Below are positions 1 to 10,600 of a DNA stretch of 64,000 nt, one piece after another. Position numbers and translations under genes: made by a program. Each line of letters begins with the position of its first letter. The stretch's first letter is position 1. This DNA is from Spartobacteria bacterium (GTDB lineage Bacteria; Verrucomicrobiota; Kiritimatiellia; RZYC01): assembly GCA_009930475.1 (NCBI GenBank), contig RZYC01000001.1, positions 160,410 to 224,409 on the forward strand, written 5' to 3'. The notes beneath the pieces were generated by a model. That model was not told where the DNA came from. It saw only the letters and a list, made by a program, of their open reading frames with translations, and did no database searches.

Positions 1-11
1 AACGCACTGAT

Positions 12-1400
12 ATGGATGTTCAATACCCTAGCCAGTCCACTGGGAATGTGGTGGATCAGATTTGCCGACTGGTAGACAAGCATGGCGGAAGGGCCTATCT
101 GGTGGGTGGATCCGTACGGGATGCTTTGTTGGGACATCCGGTATCGGATATAGATATCGAGGTTTTTGGCATTGATTCAAAAAAAATCATTGGCCTATTA
201 GCTAGTAGATTTCGCGTAAGCCTTGTAGGTAAGGCCTTTGGTGTTATTAAATTATGCGATGATCCTATCGATGTGTCGCTACCACGTCGCGAATCACGAA
301 TGGGTGCCGGTCATCGTGCTTTCCATGTTCAGTCGGATCCGTCACTTTCTCTGGAAGAAGCCGCGCTTCGACGCGATTTCACGATTAATGCGATGGCTTA
401 TGATCCTTTGAAACGTGAACTGGTGGATTTTTTTGGAGGGAAATCCGATTTGGCTGACCGTTGTTTGCGTCACGTATCAGATAAATTTTCAGAGGATCCA
501 TTACGCGTTTTGCGCGGTATGCAGTTTTGCGGACGGTTTATGCTGACAGCTCATGCTGAAACGATTGCATTGTGCAGTTCACTCACACAGGATGATCTTT
601 CTTCGGAACGCTTGATGGGGGAATGGAAAAAACTGATTACAAAAGGTGTTCGTCCTTCTATGGGGCTGAGATTTTTACGACAGACGGGCTGGCTTCAATA
701 TTATCCTGAACTGGAAGCGTTGATCGGTTGTGAGCAAAATTCTGAGTGGCATCCGGAAGGCGATGTGTGGGCGCATACGTTGCTGGCAATGGATGGTTTT
801 GCGATGGAGCGTACCTTGGATCCGGTCGATGATTTATGCGTTGGCTTTGCGGTGTTATGTCATGATTTTGGTAAGCCTTACACATCCTGTATCGACGCCG
901 CAGGACGCATTGTCAGCCCGCGCCACGAGGCGGCATCCAGAAAACCTGCAGAATCATTTTTACGCCGCCTAACCAACAGTCAGCGTTTTATCGATTCTGT
1001 GATTATTTTGACAACCCAGCACATGCAGCCGTTTCAACTACATAAAAATGGCGCGTCAGATGCGGCCATTCGGCGTTTGGCCAGACGCGTGGGGCGGATA
1101 GATCAACTGGTGCGGGTGGACAGAGCGGATCGTTTTGGTCGTAGCCCGGATAGCACGGCCGACCAATCTTGCGGTATCTGGTTGATGGAGCGTGCTCGTG
1201 CTCTTGCTGTCGCAGATGCGGCACCCAGTAGAATCATTCTTGGTCGCCATCTGATTGCATTGGGTTATACGCCAAGCAGTGCGTTTCGGCCTGTTCTTGA
1301 TGCGGTATACGATGCGCAGATCGAAGGTCTTTTTTTTACGGAGGACGATGGCGTGGAATGGGTAAAACACTATCTTAAAAAGAAGAAGATCAAACTGTGA
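12..1400 (+). CDS. cca: CCA-adding tRNA nucleotidyltransferase / poly(A) polymerase family with HD domain
   Basis: This 462-residue class II nucleotidyltransferase probably adds or repairs the 3' CCA of tRNA. The N-terminus carries the family signature VGGSVRDALLG (about residues 31-41), followed by DIDIEVFG, whose two Asp residues bind the catalytic metals. RRDFTINAMA and the RVLRGMQF segment are the usual head and neck motifs. The C-terminal half has an HD phosphohydrolase-like domain with WAHTLLAMD and LCHDFGKP. The ATG at 12 has no visible ribosome-binding site in the 11 bases before it, and the frame stays open to the window edge, so the start may lie further upstream. The stop overlaps the GTG of mevalonate kinase by 4 bp, which implies one operon. 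A poly(A) polymerase role cannot be excluded from sequence alone. Confidence 0.9.
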   Translation: MDVQYPSQSTGNVVDQICRLVDKHGGRAYLVGGSVRDALLGHPVSDIDIEVFGIDSKKIIGLLASRFRVSLVGKAFGVIKLCDDPIDVSLPRRESRMGAGHRAFHVQSDPSLSLEEAALRRDFTINAMAYDPLKRELVDFFGGKSDLADRCLRHVSDKFSEDPLRVLRGMQFCGRFMLTAHAETIALCSSLTQDDLSSERLMGEWKKLITKGVRPSMGLRFLRQTGWLQYYPELEALIGCEQNSEWHPEGDVWAHTLLAMDGFAMERTLDPVDDLCVGFAVLCHDFGKPYTSCIDAAGRIVSPRHEAASRKPAESFLRRLTNSQRFIDSVIILTTQHMQPFQLHKNGASDAAIRRLARRVGRIDQLVRVDRADRFGRSPDSTADQSCGIWLMERARALAVADAAPSRIILGRHLIALGYTPSSAFRPVLDAVYDAQIEGLFFTEDDGVEWVKHYLKKKKIKL

Positions 1401-2335
1401 GATCGCGTATAGTAGTAGATGCTCCTGGAAGTTTGATGATGATGGGGGAGCATGCAGTGCTGCGAGGTGCTCCCTGTATCGTTGCGGCAGCCGGTGGCCG
1501 GCTGGTCGTGACTGCTGAACTTCTTGCGGAATCGCGCATCATTATTGATTCGGATTTAGGGCGTGTTGATATGCCGAAAAACACAGATAATTGGCCGGAT
1601 TGGGCGCGTTTTTCAGGAAAAGTAGCTCAAAAAATGATGCATGAGTATGAAATACCGGGAATATCACTCCACATAGCGTCGGCTTTTAAAAGCACGGTTG
1701 GCTTGGGGTCATCGGCCGCAGTCTCTGTAGCAGTAGCTGCTGCGACCTGCGCATTGGCTGGGCAGCGTCCGGGGAATAAAGAACTGCATCGAATAGCTTA
1801 TGAAAATGTACTTGAAAATCAGCAGGGACGGGGATCTGGCGCAGATGTTGCGGCTAGTGTGTACGGAGGAATAAACCTGTACTCAATGCAGCAGGGATGC
1901 ATAAAAACGTTGCCGCTGACTCACCCCATTACACTTGTCTATTGTGGATATAAAAAATCGACGGTGGACGTGATTAACATCGTGGAGTCGATTGAAAAAC
2001 AGGTTCCGGATGTTTTCTTTTCTCTCTTTAATACGATGCAGCAGATTGTACAGGATGCTTTTGTCTGTCTGGACTGTTCTAGGCCTAATTGGACTCGTTT
2101 TGGTGTTTTGATGAACATCCATCAGGGGATACAGGATGCATTGGGGGTCAATAACAGGGATTTATCAGAAATTATTTATCGCCTGCGGAGTATGGCGAAT
2201 ATTTTAGGAGTAAAGATATCAGGTTCAGGCCTTGGCGATTCGGTTTTAGCCTTGGGTCATACGTCTTGGGGCGATGAGCACTACCCCGCGATACCAGCTG
2301 AGATATCTGTTCAGGGAGTGCATATTCATGAATAA
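1397..2335 (+). CDS. mvk: Mevalonate kinase (GHMP kinase)
   Basis: This 312-residue GHMP kinase should phosphorylate mevalonate with ATP in the isoprenoid pathway. The three GHMP motifs are visible: an N-terminal APGSLMMMGEHAVLRG, the glycine/serine-rich ATP loop STVGLGSSAAVS near residue 100, and a C-terminal KISGSGLGDSV. The GTG start is chosen because it overlaps the upstream stop (GTGA) and begins directly with the family N-terminus. It also overlaps diphosphomevalonate decarboxylase by 8 bp, and that pairing makes mevalonate kinase more likely than another GHMP kinase. No phosphomevalonate kinase gene is in the window. A phosphomevalonate kinase identity is the main alternative. Confidence 0.85.
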   Translation: MRSRIVVDAPGSLMMMGEHAVLRGAPCIVAAAGGRLVVTAELLAESRIIIDSDLGRVDMPKNTDNWPDWARFSGKVAQKMMHEYEIPGISLHIASAFKSTVGLGSSAAVSVAVAAATCALAGQRPGNKELHRIAYENVLENQQGRGSGADVAASVYGGINLYSMQQGCIKTLPLTHPITLVYCGYKKSTVDVINIVESIEKQVPDVFFSLFNTMQQIVQDAFVCLDCSRPNWTRFGVLMNIHQGIQDALGVNNRDLSEIIYRLRSMANILGVKISGSGLGDSVLALGHTSWGDEHYPAIPAEISVQGVHIHE

Positions 2336-3317
2336 GAGAGATGTGATCGATGCGATTTTGGCGGGAAAATCCCATGATGCAGTGGGAAAAATCGGCTCAG
2401 CAACGGCTCCTGTAAATTTTGCGCTGATTAAATATTGGGGGAAGCGCGATGTAGTACTTAACTTACCGGTTACGTCCAGTTTATCGATCTCGCTACCGCA
2501 GTTTGGTGCTTATACGACTATTTCGTATGCCGAAAGGTCAAAATTGGTGCTCAATGATAAGGAAATAGCATCAAATGATGCCGTTTTTCAGCGACTATTC
2601 GATTTTTTGAACCTCTTTCCCCGTCCGAAAGGAACCTTTCTATCCGTGAACAGCCACTCCAGCATTCCTGTAGGTGCGGGTCTGGCTTCTTCCGCGTCAG
2701 GTTTTGCGGCCGCAGTGAAAGCATTGGACGATCTGAATGATTGGCAACTGGACGATCGATCCCTTTCAATTCTTGCCCGAATGGGTAGTGGTAGTGCCTG
2801 TCGGTCTATTTTCAGCGGCTTCAGCGAATGGCATGCCGGAATCCGAGACGACGGAATGGATTCCTATGCTGAACCATTGCCATATACGATCCCCGACCTG
2901 AGTATTGGTCTTTTGATCCTTTCAGCTAAAAAGAAGAAAATCGGATCAACAGAGGGGATGAAGCAAACAGCCGAAACGTCTTTTCTATATAAATCATGGC
3001 CGCAAAAAGTGGATGCTGATCTCAAGAATATGCAGTCCGCGTTAAAAGCTGGTGATTTTGACTGTCTGGGGAGGATTGCCGAATCCAATGCGCTCGGCAT
3101 GCATGCCACCATGATAGATACCTGGCCGCCCGTTATCTATTGGCAACCTGTCACCGTGGAATGTATTCACAAAATTCATGAAGCGAGAGCCCACGGGTTA
3201 CCGCTTTATTTTACTATGGATGCCGGGCCGAATATCAAATTGTTGTTTTTACGTCAGTATACGGACGAGGTAACAACGTTGTTTCCTGACGTCCACATAA
3301 CTCATGCTCACGAATGA
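2328..3317 (+). CDS. mvaD: Diphosphomevalonate decarboxylase
   Basis: This 329-residue enzyme should convert diphosphomevalonate to isopentenyl diphosphate with ATP hydrolysis and CO2 release. The start of the mature fold carries ATAPVNFALIKYWGKRD, followed by NLPVTSSLSISL. The GHMP ATP loop is SIPVGAGLASSASGFAA, and the family segment GSGSACRSIFSGF follows. The ATG at 2328 is preferred because AGGGAG lies at 2313-2318, 9 nt upstream, and the start overlaps the mevalonate kinase stop by 8 bp. Upstream in-frame starts would extend deep into mvk. With mvk it supports an operating mevalonate route rather than the MEP route. The third kinase and HMG-CoA enzymes must lie elsewhere. Confidence 0.9.
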   Translation: MNKRDVIDAILAGKSHDAVGKIGSATAPVNFALIKYWGKRDVVLNLPVTSSLSISLPQFGAYTTISYAERSKLVLNDKEIASNDAVFQRLFDFLNLFPRPKGTFLSVNSHSSIPVGAGLASSASGFAAAVKALDDLNDWQLDDRSLSILARMGSGSACRSIFSGFSEWHAGIRDDGMDSYAEPLPYTIPDLSIGLLILSAKKKKIGSTEGMKQTAETSFLYKSWPQKVDADLKNMQSALKAGDFDCLGRIAESNALGMHATMIDTWPPVIYWQPVTVECIHKIHEARAHGLPLYFTMDAGPNIKLLFLRQYTDEVTTLFPDVHITHAHE

Positions 3318-3360
3318 CAAATCAATGTGAACTTCTATCCATGATCGTCAAGATAAAAAT

Positions 3361-3388
3361 AATTATAAGTCTGGTTAATTATAGATAT
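3361..3388 (+). repeat. AT-rich dispersed element, copy 1
   Basis: This copy contains ATAAGTCTGGTTAATTATAG and lies in the gap between the convergent mvaD and dicarboxylate symporter genes. It matches the family core AAGTCTGATTAATTA, with G for A after CTG. It is one of eight intergenic copies in this window. Confidence 0.6.
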
Positions 3389-3393
3389 ACGAC

Positions 3394-3418
3394 AAAAAAA
3401 CCGAGATAGAGCTCTCGG
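3394..3418 (-). terminator. Intrinsic terminator of the dicarboxylate symporter gene
   Basis: The stem CCGAGA (3401-3406) pairs with TCTCGG (3413-3418) around a 6-nt loop. On the minus strand it is followed by seven U residues (3394-3400), 17 nt after the symporter stop. The plus strand has only a short T run, so it may end mvaD transcription less well. Confidence 0.75.
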
Positions 3419-3434
3419 TTTGTATAAGGCTAAT

Positions 3435-4754
3435 TTAGTTCGTCATATTTTCGATTTTTGCGACAGCGTAGGTGCAGACGAGATCGCCCGTGATATTGTT
3501 CATTGTTTCAAACATGTCCAAAACAGGGTTGATCCCTAATGCCAGCGCGACCACGATAGATACCTGGCTGGGATCCAGCCCCATCGCGCCCAAAATAATA
3601 AATAGAAGCATGGTGCTTCCACCCGGCACGCCGCCTGTGCCGATGGATGCCAAAATCGTTGTGAACATAAGAATGATGAGATCCCCGGCACTGATATCAA
3701 TCCCAAACATATTCGCGGCCAAAACGGCAAACATAGGCAGGTGTACACATACACCATCCATGTTAATTGTTGCCCCAAGCGGAAGAGCGAATGCGGCTAA
3801 TTCTTCCCGTATACCCAGCTGTTTTTCAGCAACACTTATGGTTACGGGAAGTGTTGCGGCGGAACTGCGGGTTGCAAATGCCATAATCATAGCTTCCTGC
3901 ATTTTTTTCATTGCCGTATAAGGATTGCTTCGTGTGGCGATAGCTAGGAGCAGAGGATAGACGACCAGGATCATAAATATGACACCGCCGACTACGCCGA
4001 TAACGACACGTACGTAAGTGCCTACGATTTGCGGACCGTAAAGTGCAAAGTTAACCACCGTTAGAAAAAAGACGCCGACAGGAGAGTACTCCAGTACCCA
4101 TTCTACAATTTTGAACACACCATCACGAAGGGCCTCAAACATATCCAATACCCGCCGAATTCGTTCTGTTCGCGGCCCCTTTTCATTGTTTTCGATTAGA
4201 ACCCGGAAGGCAATACCCAGCAATATTGCAAAAACGATCACCGGAAGAAAATCACCTTCAGCCAGTGATTGAAACGGGTTGCGGAACATATTCAAAATAA
4301 TAGCACTGAAAGCCCGTCCGGAAGTCGTCGCCCCTTGAGCCAGTTCCTGCGTGTTGGTTCCGAGCACCTTTACCATATTTTGCCAGCTGTTCATATCGCT
4401 TCCGGCTCCGGCATTAACGATCAGTGCACCTGCGATTCCGACGCCGGCGGCCAATGCGGAACAGGCAAAATACCATATGAGAACTTTGACTCCGACGCGC
4501 CCGAACTTTTTAATGGGCAGACTGGATGATCCCACCACCAGTGAGAAAAATATCACCGGAATAACAATCATTTTCAACATTTTTACAAACACTGTGCCGA
4601 AAGGTGCGACCGTTGACGTGATGTTCAGCATGAATTCTTCACCCATAGTTCCGGAAAGGATCCAGAGGGCAATGCCCGCCAGCCCGCCAAGAATAAAACC
4701 AGCGATGATGCGCAACACTAAGGATGTCTGTATGTAACGTTTAACAAGGTTCAC
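3435..4754 (-). CDS. Dicarboxylate/amino acid:cation symporter (DAACS family)
   Basis: This 439-residue polytopic membrane protein of the glutamate/aspartate/C4-dicarboxylate family uses Na+ or H+ gradients for uptake. The serine-rich reentrant loop is seen as ATRSSAATLPVT, the ion-site motif as ATINMDGV (the family usually has NMDGT), and the final substrate-helix motif as MNNITGDLVCT. The GTG start is backed by AGGAG about 7 nt upstream on the minus strand. The gene stands alone, convergent to the mevalonate operon and divergent from recA, and has its own terminator. Sequence alone does not separate glutamate, aspartate or succinate as substrate. Confidence 0.9.
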   Translation of the reverse strand: MNLVKRYIQTSLVLRIIAGFILGGLAGIALWILSGTMGEEFMLNITSTVAPFGTVFVKMLKMIVIPVIFFSLVVGSSSLPIKKFGRVGVKVLIWYFACSALAAGVGIAGALIVNAGAGSDMNSWQNMVKVLGTNTQELAQGATTSGRAFSAIILNMFRNPFQSLAEGDFLPVIVFAILLGIAFRVLIENNEKGPRTERIRRVLDMFEALRDGVFKIVEWVLEYSPVGVFFLTVVNFALYGPQIVGTYVRVVIGVVGGVIFMILVVYPLLLAIATRSNPYTAMKKMQEAMIMAFATRSSAATLPVTISVAEKQLGIREELAAFALPLGATINMDGVCVHLPMFAVLAANMFGIDISAGDLIILMFTTILASIGTGGVPGGSTMLLFIILGAMGLDPSQVSIVVALALGINPVLDMFETMNNITGDLVCTYAVAKIENMTN

Positions 4755-5046
4755 TATTTCTCCTCTTTATTTCTTTATTTTAAATATCCCAACATACGTA
4801 ACAGGCAAAAACTGTTTGATCCTCTCCCGCATCAATCAGTATATCAAGCGAAATAAATTTCAAATTGTGACGTATCACATGCGCAGAATCGAGAACCAAA
4901 TGATATAAAGTCTGAGTTATTATTGCCATCCTTTATATCTTTTCATTGTTTCCTTTTTAGATTAAGCGCGTATTATTGGTGCAGATTGTAAATGAACTAA
5001 ACATGACTATGTATTTATTGGTCTATAATGAAGGAGTTAGCTGATT
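4755..5046. other. Intergenic region between the symporter and recA
   Basis: This 292-bp AT-rich divergent region holds the ribosome-binding sites of both genes: AGGAG for the symporter on the minus strand, and AAGGAG at 5031-5036 for recA. I see no convincing LexA-type operator and no conserved hairpin. A TATAAT at 5024-5029 is too close to the recA ribosome-binding site to be its promoter. Confidence 0.5.
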
Positions 5047-6132
5047 ATGGTTTCTAAACCTAAAACATCAAGGGGTGCAGCAGCGAATAGCAAGGGGGAT
5101 ACTCCGTCGACTCTCAGTTCGATTTTGTCTCAGATTCAAAAGGAGTTTGGCGACGGGGCTATTATGCGACTGACAGACGAAGGTGCAAAAAATATTGATT
5201 GTATTTCTACTGGTGCGATGACGCTGGATATTGCGCTGGGTATCGGCGGGGTTCCACGGGGTCGGGTGATAGAAATTTTTGGGCCGGAATCGTCAGGGAA
5301 AACGACGCTTGTGAGTCATATTATTGCCAGTGCGCAGAAAACGGGAGGCCTGTGTGCCTTTATTGATGCGGAGCATGCGCTGGATCCTAAGTATGCGCGG
5401 AAAATTGGGGTTAATTTGGACGAGCTACTGGTTTCTCAGCCTGACTCGGGCGAAGAAGCACTGAATATTTGCGAAGCTCTGGTGAAAAGCAATTCGCTAG
5501 ATGTGGTGGTGGTCGACTCTGTGGCTGCGCTGGCACCTCGGGCTGAACTCGAAGGAGACATGGGTGATTCCCATGTGGGATTACAGGCTCGTTTGATGTC
5601 GCAGGCCATGCGTAAACTTACCAGTGCAATAAATAAGTCAAAAACATGCTGTATTTTTACGAATCAGATTCGCGAAAAAGTAGGGGTTATGTTTGGCAGT
5701 CCGGAAACAACGCCTGGCGGTCGTGCTCTGAAGTTTTACTCATCGGTTCGACTGGATATCCGTCGTATAGCAACAATGAAGGACAACTCCGGCATGGCGA
5801 TGGGGAATCGGGTGCGTGTTAAAGTGGTGAAAAACAAAGTTGCGCCGCCCTTTACAGAAGCGGAGTTTGATATTCTTTTTGCTGAAGGGATTTCCTGGTA
5901 CGGCTCCATCGTCGATGCGGCATTAACCTATGAGCTTCTTGAAAAACGTGGATCGTGGTTTTCATACGAGGGAAAACAGCTGGGGCAGGGGCGTGATGCC
6001 GTGTTGATGACGTTGCGGAATGACCCATCAATGGCTGATGAACTGGTCGAAAAAATCATGATCAAGTCTGGATTGAAGGATGAGCCTGAGGTTCCGGAAA
6101 AAGAACAGGATGTTGCTGAAGAGGCGGACTAA
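5047..6132 (+). CDS. recA: Recombinase RecA
   Basis: This 361-residue protein is the strand-exchange ATPase of homologous recombination and the SOS co-protease. Walker A is [10 protein letters not shown] (from residue 79) and Walker B is [12 protein letters not shown]. The L1 region reads [20 protein letters not shown], and the L2 region carries [20 protein letters not shown]. The C-terminus is acidic, as is typical. The ATG at 5047 follows AAGGAG by 10 nt. The gene is monocistronic, with its own terminator just downstream. The length is normal for the family, and no intein is present. Confidence 0.99.
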   Translation: MVSKPKTSRGAAANSKGDTPSTLSSILSQIQKEFGDGAIMRLTDEGAKNIDCISTGAMTLDIALGIGGVPRGRVIEIFGPESSGKTTLVSHIIASAQKTGGLCAFIDAEHALDPKYARKIGVNLDELLVSQPDSGEEALNICEALVKSNSLDVVVVDSVAALAPRAELEGDMGDSHVGLQARLMSQAMRKLTSAINKSKTCCIFTNQIREKVGVMFGSPETTPGGRALKFYSSVRLDIRRIATMKDNSGMAMGNRVRVKVVKNKVAPPFTEAEFDILFAEGISWYGSIVDAALTYELLEKRGSWFSYEGKQLGQGRDAVLMTLRNDPSMADELVEKIMIKSGLKDEPEVPEKEQDVAEEAD

Positions 6133-6163
6133 GCGAACTATTTGTATTGAATCGGTCTTTATC

Positions 6164-6205
6164 AACGGATGCGCTGTTCCACGTAGAACAGTTCGTCCGT
6201 TTTTT
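6164..6205 (+). terminator. Intrinsic terminator of recA
   Basis: This two-part stem begins 31 nt after the recA stop. The outer AACGGA (6164-6169) pairs with TCCGTT (6196-6201) and the inner CTGTTC pairs with GAACAG around CACGTA. Five or six T residues follow. Confidence 0.8.
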
Positions 6206-6216
6206 CATGAGTCATT

Positions 6217-7431
6217 TCAGGGTGTTTCCAGTTGCATGCTGACAATGCAGATGTCATCAGAGAATTTGGTGGATTCGTGAAAGGCGCATACGGTTTCTGC
6301 AACGCGGTCTACAACGGTGGATAACTGTGTTGACTTTTCGGCTGCCAATGTTTCTATGAGGCGGATTTGTCCGAACTCATCTCCATCGCGTCCAGTTGCT
6401 TCCAGTATTCCGTCGGTGTATAAGAAAACGATGTCGCCCGAGTTGATGTGGATAATACCTGTTTCGTAAAAGGCGTTGTTTTGCAGGCCTAGTGCTGGCT
6501 GATGGGATGCCAGCCGCCGAAGTGCCAGTACCTGTCTGGAATGATTTCGTTTTATTAGCGGGCGTGGATGACCGGCATTGGCATAGGTCAAATAACCGGT
6601 TTGGAGATCGACAATAACATAGCACGCCGTTACAAAAATTAAGTCTTCTTCAGAACTGAGCAGGGCAAACAGCTTTTTATTCATTTGCGAGAGAAATTCA
6701 CCAGGCTTAATATCTTTCTGTAACAGGTCATCAATCATCGTACGAATCATTCCTGTTATGAGAGCGGAGCGCACACCGTGTCCCATGACATCACAAATAA
6801 ACAGGGAAACTTTTGTCGCAGATAATTTGCGAATGGCGCAGAAGTCTCCGCCGACATGGCCGCTGGCCAGATATTTATGATAAAAAACGGGATAGTCACG
6901 GACGTCACTTCGGTCGAATGCGGGATATACTCTGGGGAGAAAGGCTCGCTGAAACCGTTCTGCCAGCATGAGTTCTTCGTTCATCTGCTGGTTGAGTGCC
7001 GCCAAACGTTCGGTATATTCTGTGATTTTCTGTTCGGCCTCTTTTTGTTCAGTGATATCGCGTGAAATGCCAAACGTTCCGATGATTTTCCCGTCTAAAT
7101 CTACAAGTGGCATTTTACTGGTGGATGCCCAGCGCAACTGGTTTGTATTGCTCCATATTTCTTTTTCCTCATAACCGATCAGGGGCTTTCCTGTTTCCAT
7201 GATATGCTTTTCATCGTTGAACGCGGCCTGCGCATGTTTTTGATCAAATATCTCAAAATCAGTTTTTCCGAGTAGTTCTTTTATATCAGAAAAACCTGCT
7301 TTTGCAGCATAGGTCTCATTGCAGAGTATGATACGTGAATGTTCGTCTTTGAAATAAATATTATCCAGGCTGCGTTCTAATAAATTTCGCAGCAGATCAT
7401 CGGTGTCATACGATTTTTCGATTTTATCCAT
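6217..7431 (-). CDS. PAS sensor / PP2C-type (SpoIIE) phosphatase
   Basis: This 404-residue protein is predicted to be a cytosolic signalling Ser/Thr phosphatase. Residues about 10-130 form a PAS fold ending in the PAC signature GTFGISRDITEQKEAEQ. A short coiled coil (about 130-165) connects it to the SpoIIE/PP2C domain. That domain shows GGDFCAIRKL, the metal-binding VSLFICDVMGHGVRSALIT, NAGHPRPL and GDIVFLYTDGILEA. No transmembrane helix or anti-sigma kinase partner is adjacent. The family commonly dephosphorylates anti-anti-sigma factors (STAS proteins), but no such gene is in the window, so the target is unknown. AAGGACGGG lies upstream of the ATG. Confidence 0.9.
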   Translation of the reverse strand: MDKIEKSYDTDDLLRNLLERSLDNIYFKDEHSRIILCNETYAAKAGFSDIKELLGKTDFEIFDQKHAQAAFNDEKHIMETGKPLIGYEEKEIWSNTNQLRWASTSKMPLVDLDGKIIGTFGISRDITEQKEAEQKITEYTERLAALNQQMNEELMLAERFQRAFLPRVYPAFDRSDVRDYPVFYHKYLASGHVGGDFCAIRKLSATKVSLFICDVMGHGVRSALITGMIRTMIDDLLQKDIKPGEFLSQMNKKLFALLSSEEDLIFVTACYVIVDLQTGYLTYANAGHPRPLIKRNHSRQVLALRRLASHQPALGLQNNAFYETGIIHINSGDIVFLYTDGILEATGRDGDEFGQIRLIETLAAEKSTQLSTVVDRVAETVCAFHESTKFSDDICIVSMQLETP

Positions 7432-7643
7432 AAAAACTCAATCCCGTCCTTTTACTGGGTATAAGTGTATAATCGTTGGTATGTTTTGACAAGTAAGTAA
7501 AGAGCATTCCATGCGGTAGAAGTACACATTTGGTTGTTTTCTCAGGGTTGATTTCTTTCATCTCCGCTTGTTTACAACCGGCAAAGACTGCTACGTTACA
7601 TATTCTTTTTCATAGCAGAATGATGACAGCTCGGAGAACTCAC

Positions 7644-10600
7644 ATGAATTATGCGCATAGGTTCCGGTACTTTATTTCCCTTTTGTTGCTTTGCGTTACG
7701 GGGCTGAGCCCGTCGGCAGCGGCCGATGATTGTTGCTGGCTGGATCGTGATGACGCGTTGATGGCGGCGCAGTCGGCCACGCTTAAGTCGTATCCTGATG
7801 CACAAACGGTCATTGTCGACTCCGCTACAAAAGTAACGTATCAGACAGATGGAACATACACACATTGGGATGAAACCTATATACGCATTTTGACCGAAGA
7901 AGCTCGCCGCAATTATTCGACGCTTTCCAGTTATTTTACCATCCCTTATCAGCGTGGTCCGGAAGACTGTGCCATCGCTCTCGTTGAGATCATCAGGCCC
8001 GACGGTTCCTCTGTACGTATTGATGTGGCAAAGCAAAGCAAAATAATGATTAACCCAGGGGGTATGGAGGCCAACATTTATAATCCCAACTCGAAAATCA
8101 TTCAGGTCAATATTCCGGATCTGAATGTGGGGGATGTCCTGCATTATGTTATGTACGACAATATCGTGCATGCCCGAATGCAGGACACCTGGTGCGACTG
8201 GATTACCTTTGAAGGGACTTCGCCGATCATCAAATCGAGTGTTGAGATCACTGCGCCAAAGGATTTTCCATTACAACGCATTGCACTAAAGGCACCGGTT
8301 AAAGATACCGTCACGTTTTCACAGATCGAAAAGGATCAAACTATTGTATACCGCTGGGTTGCCCGCGATGTACCGCGTATGTTTCCTGAACCAAACATGC
8401 CTTCGCCCTATACGGTTGTACAGCGATTGCTAGTGAGTACAGTTAAGGATTGGCCGACGATTTCGCGCTGGTACTGGAATCTTGTGAAGCCGCATCTGGC
8501 GGTGACGCCGCAGATCAAAGCGCAGGTGGCGGCATGCTGTGCAGATGCCGAGGATGATCAGACCCGTATCGAGGCTCTGTTTCAGTTTGTTTCTCAGCAA
8601 ATCCGCTATATGGGCATTACTGTGGAGGCCGAAGCACCCGGGTACGAACCCCATGATGTGGCAGAAACGTTTGATGCGCGACACGGGGTTTGCCGCGATA
8701 AAGCCGCGTTACTGGTTGCTATGCTGCGCGAAGCGGGGTTTGATGCATTTCCTGCGCTTATTAATGTTGGACCGCTGAAAGACGAAGAAGTTCCGCAGCC
8801 CTATTTTAATCACGCTATCGTCGCAGTGCGTATGCCGGATGGAGCGTACCAACTGATGGATCCCACAGATGAAAATACACGTCAGCTGCTGCCGGCGTAT
8901 TTAAACCATCGCAGTTATCTTGTCGCGACGCCGGATGGCGATTCATTGCGTGTCTCGCCGGTTACTCCTTCTGCGGATAATATGCTGTACATTCGTACTA
9001 CGGGGGAATTGCAGAACAATGATTCCCTGCGGCTCCGGACCGAACTCCGTTTTGAAGGCATCAATGACAATGCTTATCGGGGATGGTTTGCATCCATTAC
9101 ACCAGACGAACGTCGCCAGTTTGTTGATACCGTGGCCAAACGCGTCCTGCCCGGCGCACTGGTCGAATCGTTTCGTATTGAGCCGGAGGATTTGATGGAT
9201 ACCACGAAGGAATTGTCCATCACCATGGATTATCGCGTTGATTCCTATCCGATCTCCGGGAAAAACTGCACGGCATTGCTCCTGCCATTGGTGGGCACCC
9301 GCGTGGGAATGGTTAATTTTATCATCGGAAAGACCGGGCTGGCGAAGCGTAACTATCCTTTGGTTACAGAAATAGCCTGCGGTGTCAGCGAATCTATTCG
9401 CATCCAGCTGCCAGAAACGCTTACCGATGCTGTTCTTCCAACGAGCCCTGCAACCTATGACGGTGCATTGGCATTCTCCAGTTCTGTTCTCCTTTCCAAC
9501 ACAACACTTATGGCTGATTCGTCCTTCATTTTGAATGACGTTGAATTTAGTCCTGACCAATACCTCCAGTTAAAAGGAGTGCTCAAAGAAATGGAACGCG
9601 TGAAGAAACAGATGTCGATTTTTCAGCAAGCGGATCGTGATGCCTTTCTTTGCGGAGCAGATGCGGTGGTGGAAGATGAAAAGGTTGATTTTGTTCTGCA
9701 TGACAGTCATTCATGGACTGAAACGCGGACGATTCGTAAACGCATTCTTAGTTATGCAGGTAAAAAAGATCACGCAGAGCTTAAGTTTGATTTTAATCCG
9801 GCCATGGAATCTGTGGCGATCCTCTCTGCTGAAACCATTCAACCGGATGGGACGCGTCAGGCTATAAGTGAAGAAGAAATCAATGTGATGGATCAGCAAT
9901 GGGCTGGAACAGCTTCACGTTATCCGGCGGGTAAAACATTGGTTGCCTCGTTGCCGGGTGTAGAAATAGGGAGTGTAATGGAATATACGGTGCAGCGTAT
10001 GGTTACAAACCGTCCGATCTTTTCTGTATATGAATCCTTTCAGGATGTTGTTCCTGTTCTTGAAAAATCAGTGCTGCTGCACATTCCGGAAAACATAACC
10101 TTGAATGAACAAGGTTGGTTGTTCGAGGAAAACAAGTTATCTCTAACACGTCTGGATACGATGGAGGCAGGTCGCATGCGTTCGCTCTCTTGGTCGGGCA
10201 GTCATATCCCCGCCATAAAGGAGGAGCAGGATATGCCTCCAGAATTTTGTTTTACCGCCGGATTGTTTCTGTCGACGGGTGACTGGTCGTCATACGCGGC
10301 GATGCTGAATAAACGTCTTGTCGACGCATCCATGGATCAGCCGGAATCAGAGTTGCTTGGCCGGCGTCTGGCGTCGGAAAACGAGGATGCAGCTGCTGTT
10401 CTGCAGGCGATTCGCGATTATGTGGCTATCCATATTCGCACCGTCGAACTTAGTATGGATGATATTCCGCTGGAATCTATTACCGCAGCGGATAAGACCC
10501 TCATTGATGGTTATGGCTCGCCGTCAGATAAAGCGATTTTACTACAGGCTATGCTACGCGGTGCGGGGATTGCTTCGCGTTACCTGCTCGTGGCTGATGT

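Noticed and set aside
5024-5029. TATAAT upstream of recA as a promoter
   Set aside because: It lies only 2 bp before the ribosome-binding site and 18 bp before the start codon, so transcription would begin within the ribosome-binding site. The nearest -35-like TGAC spacing is also too short.
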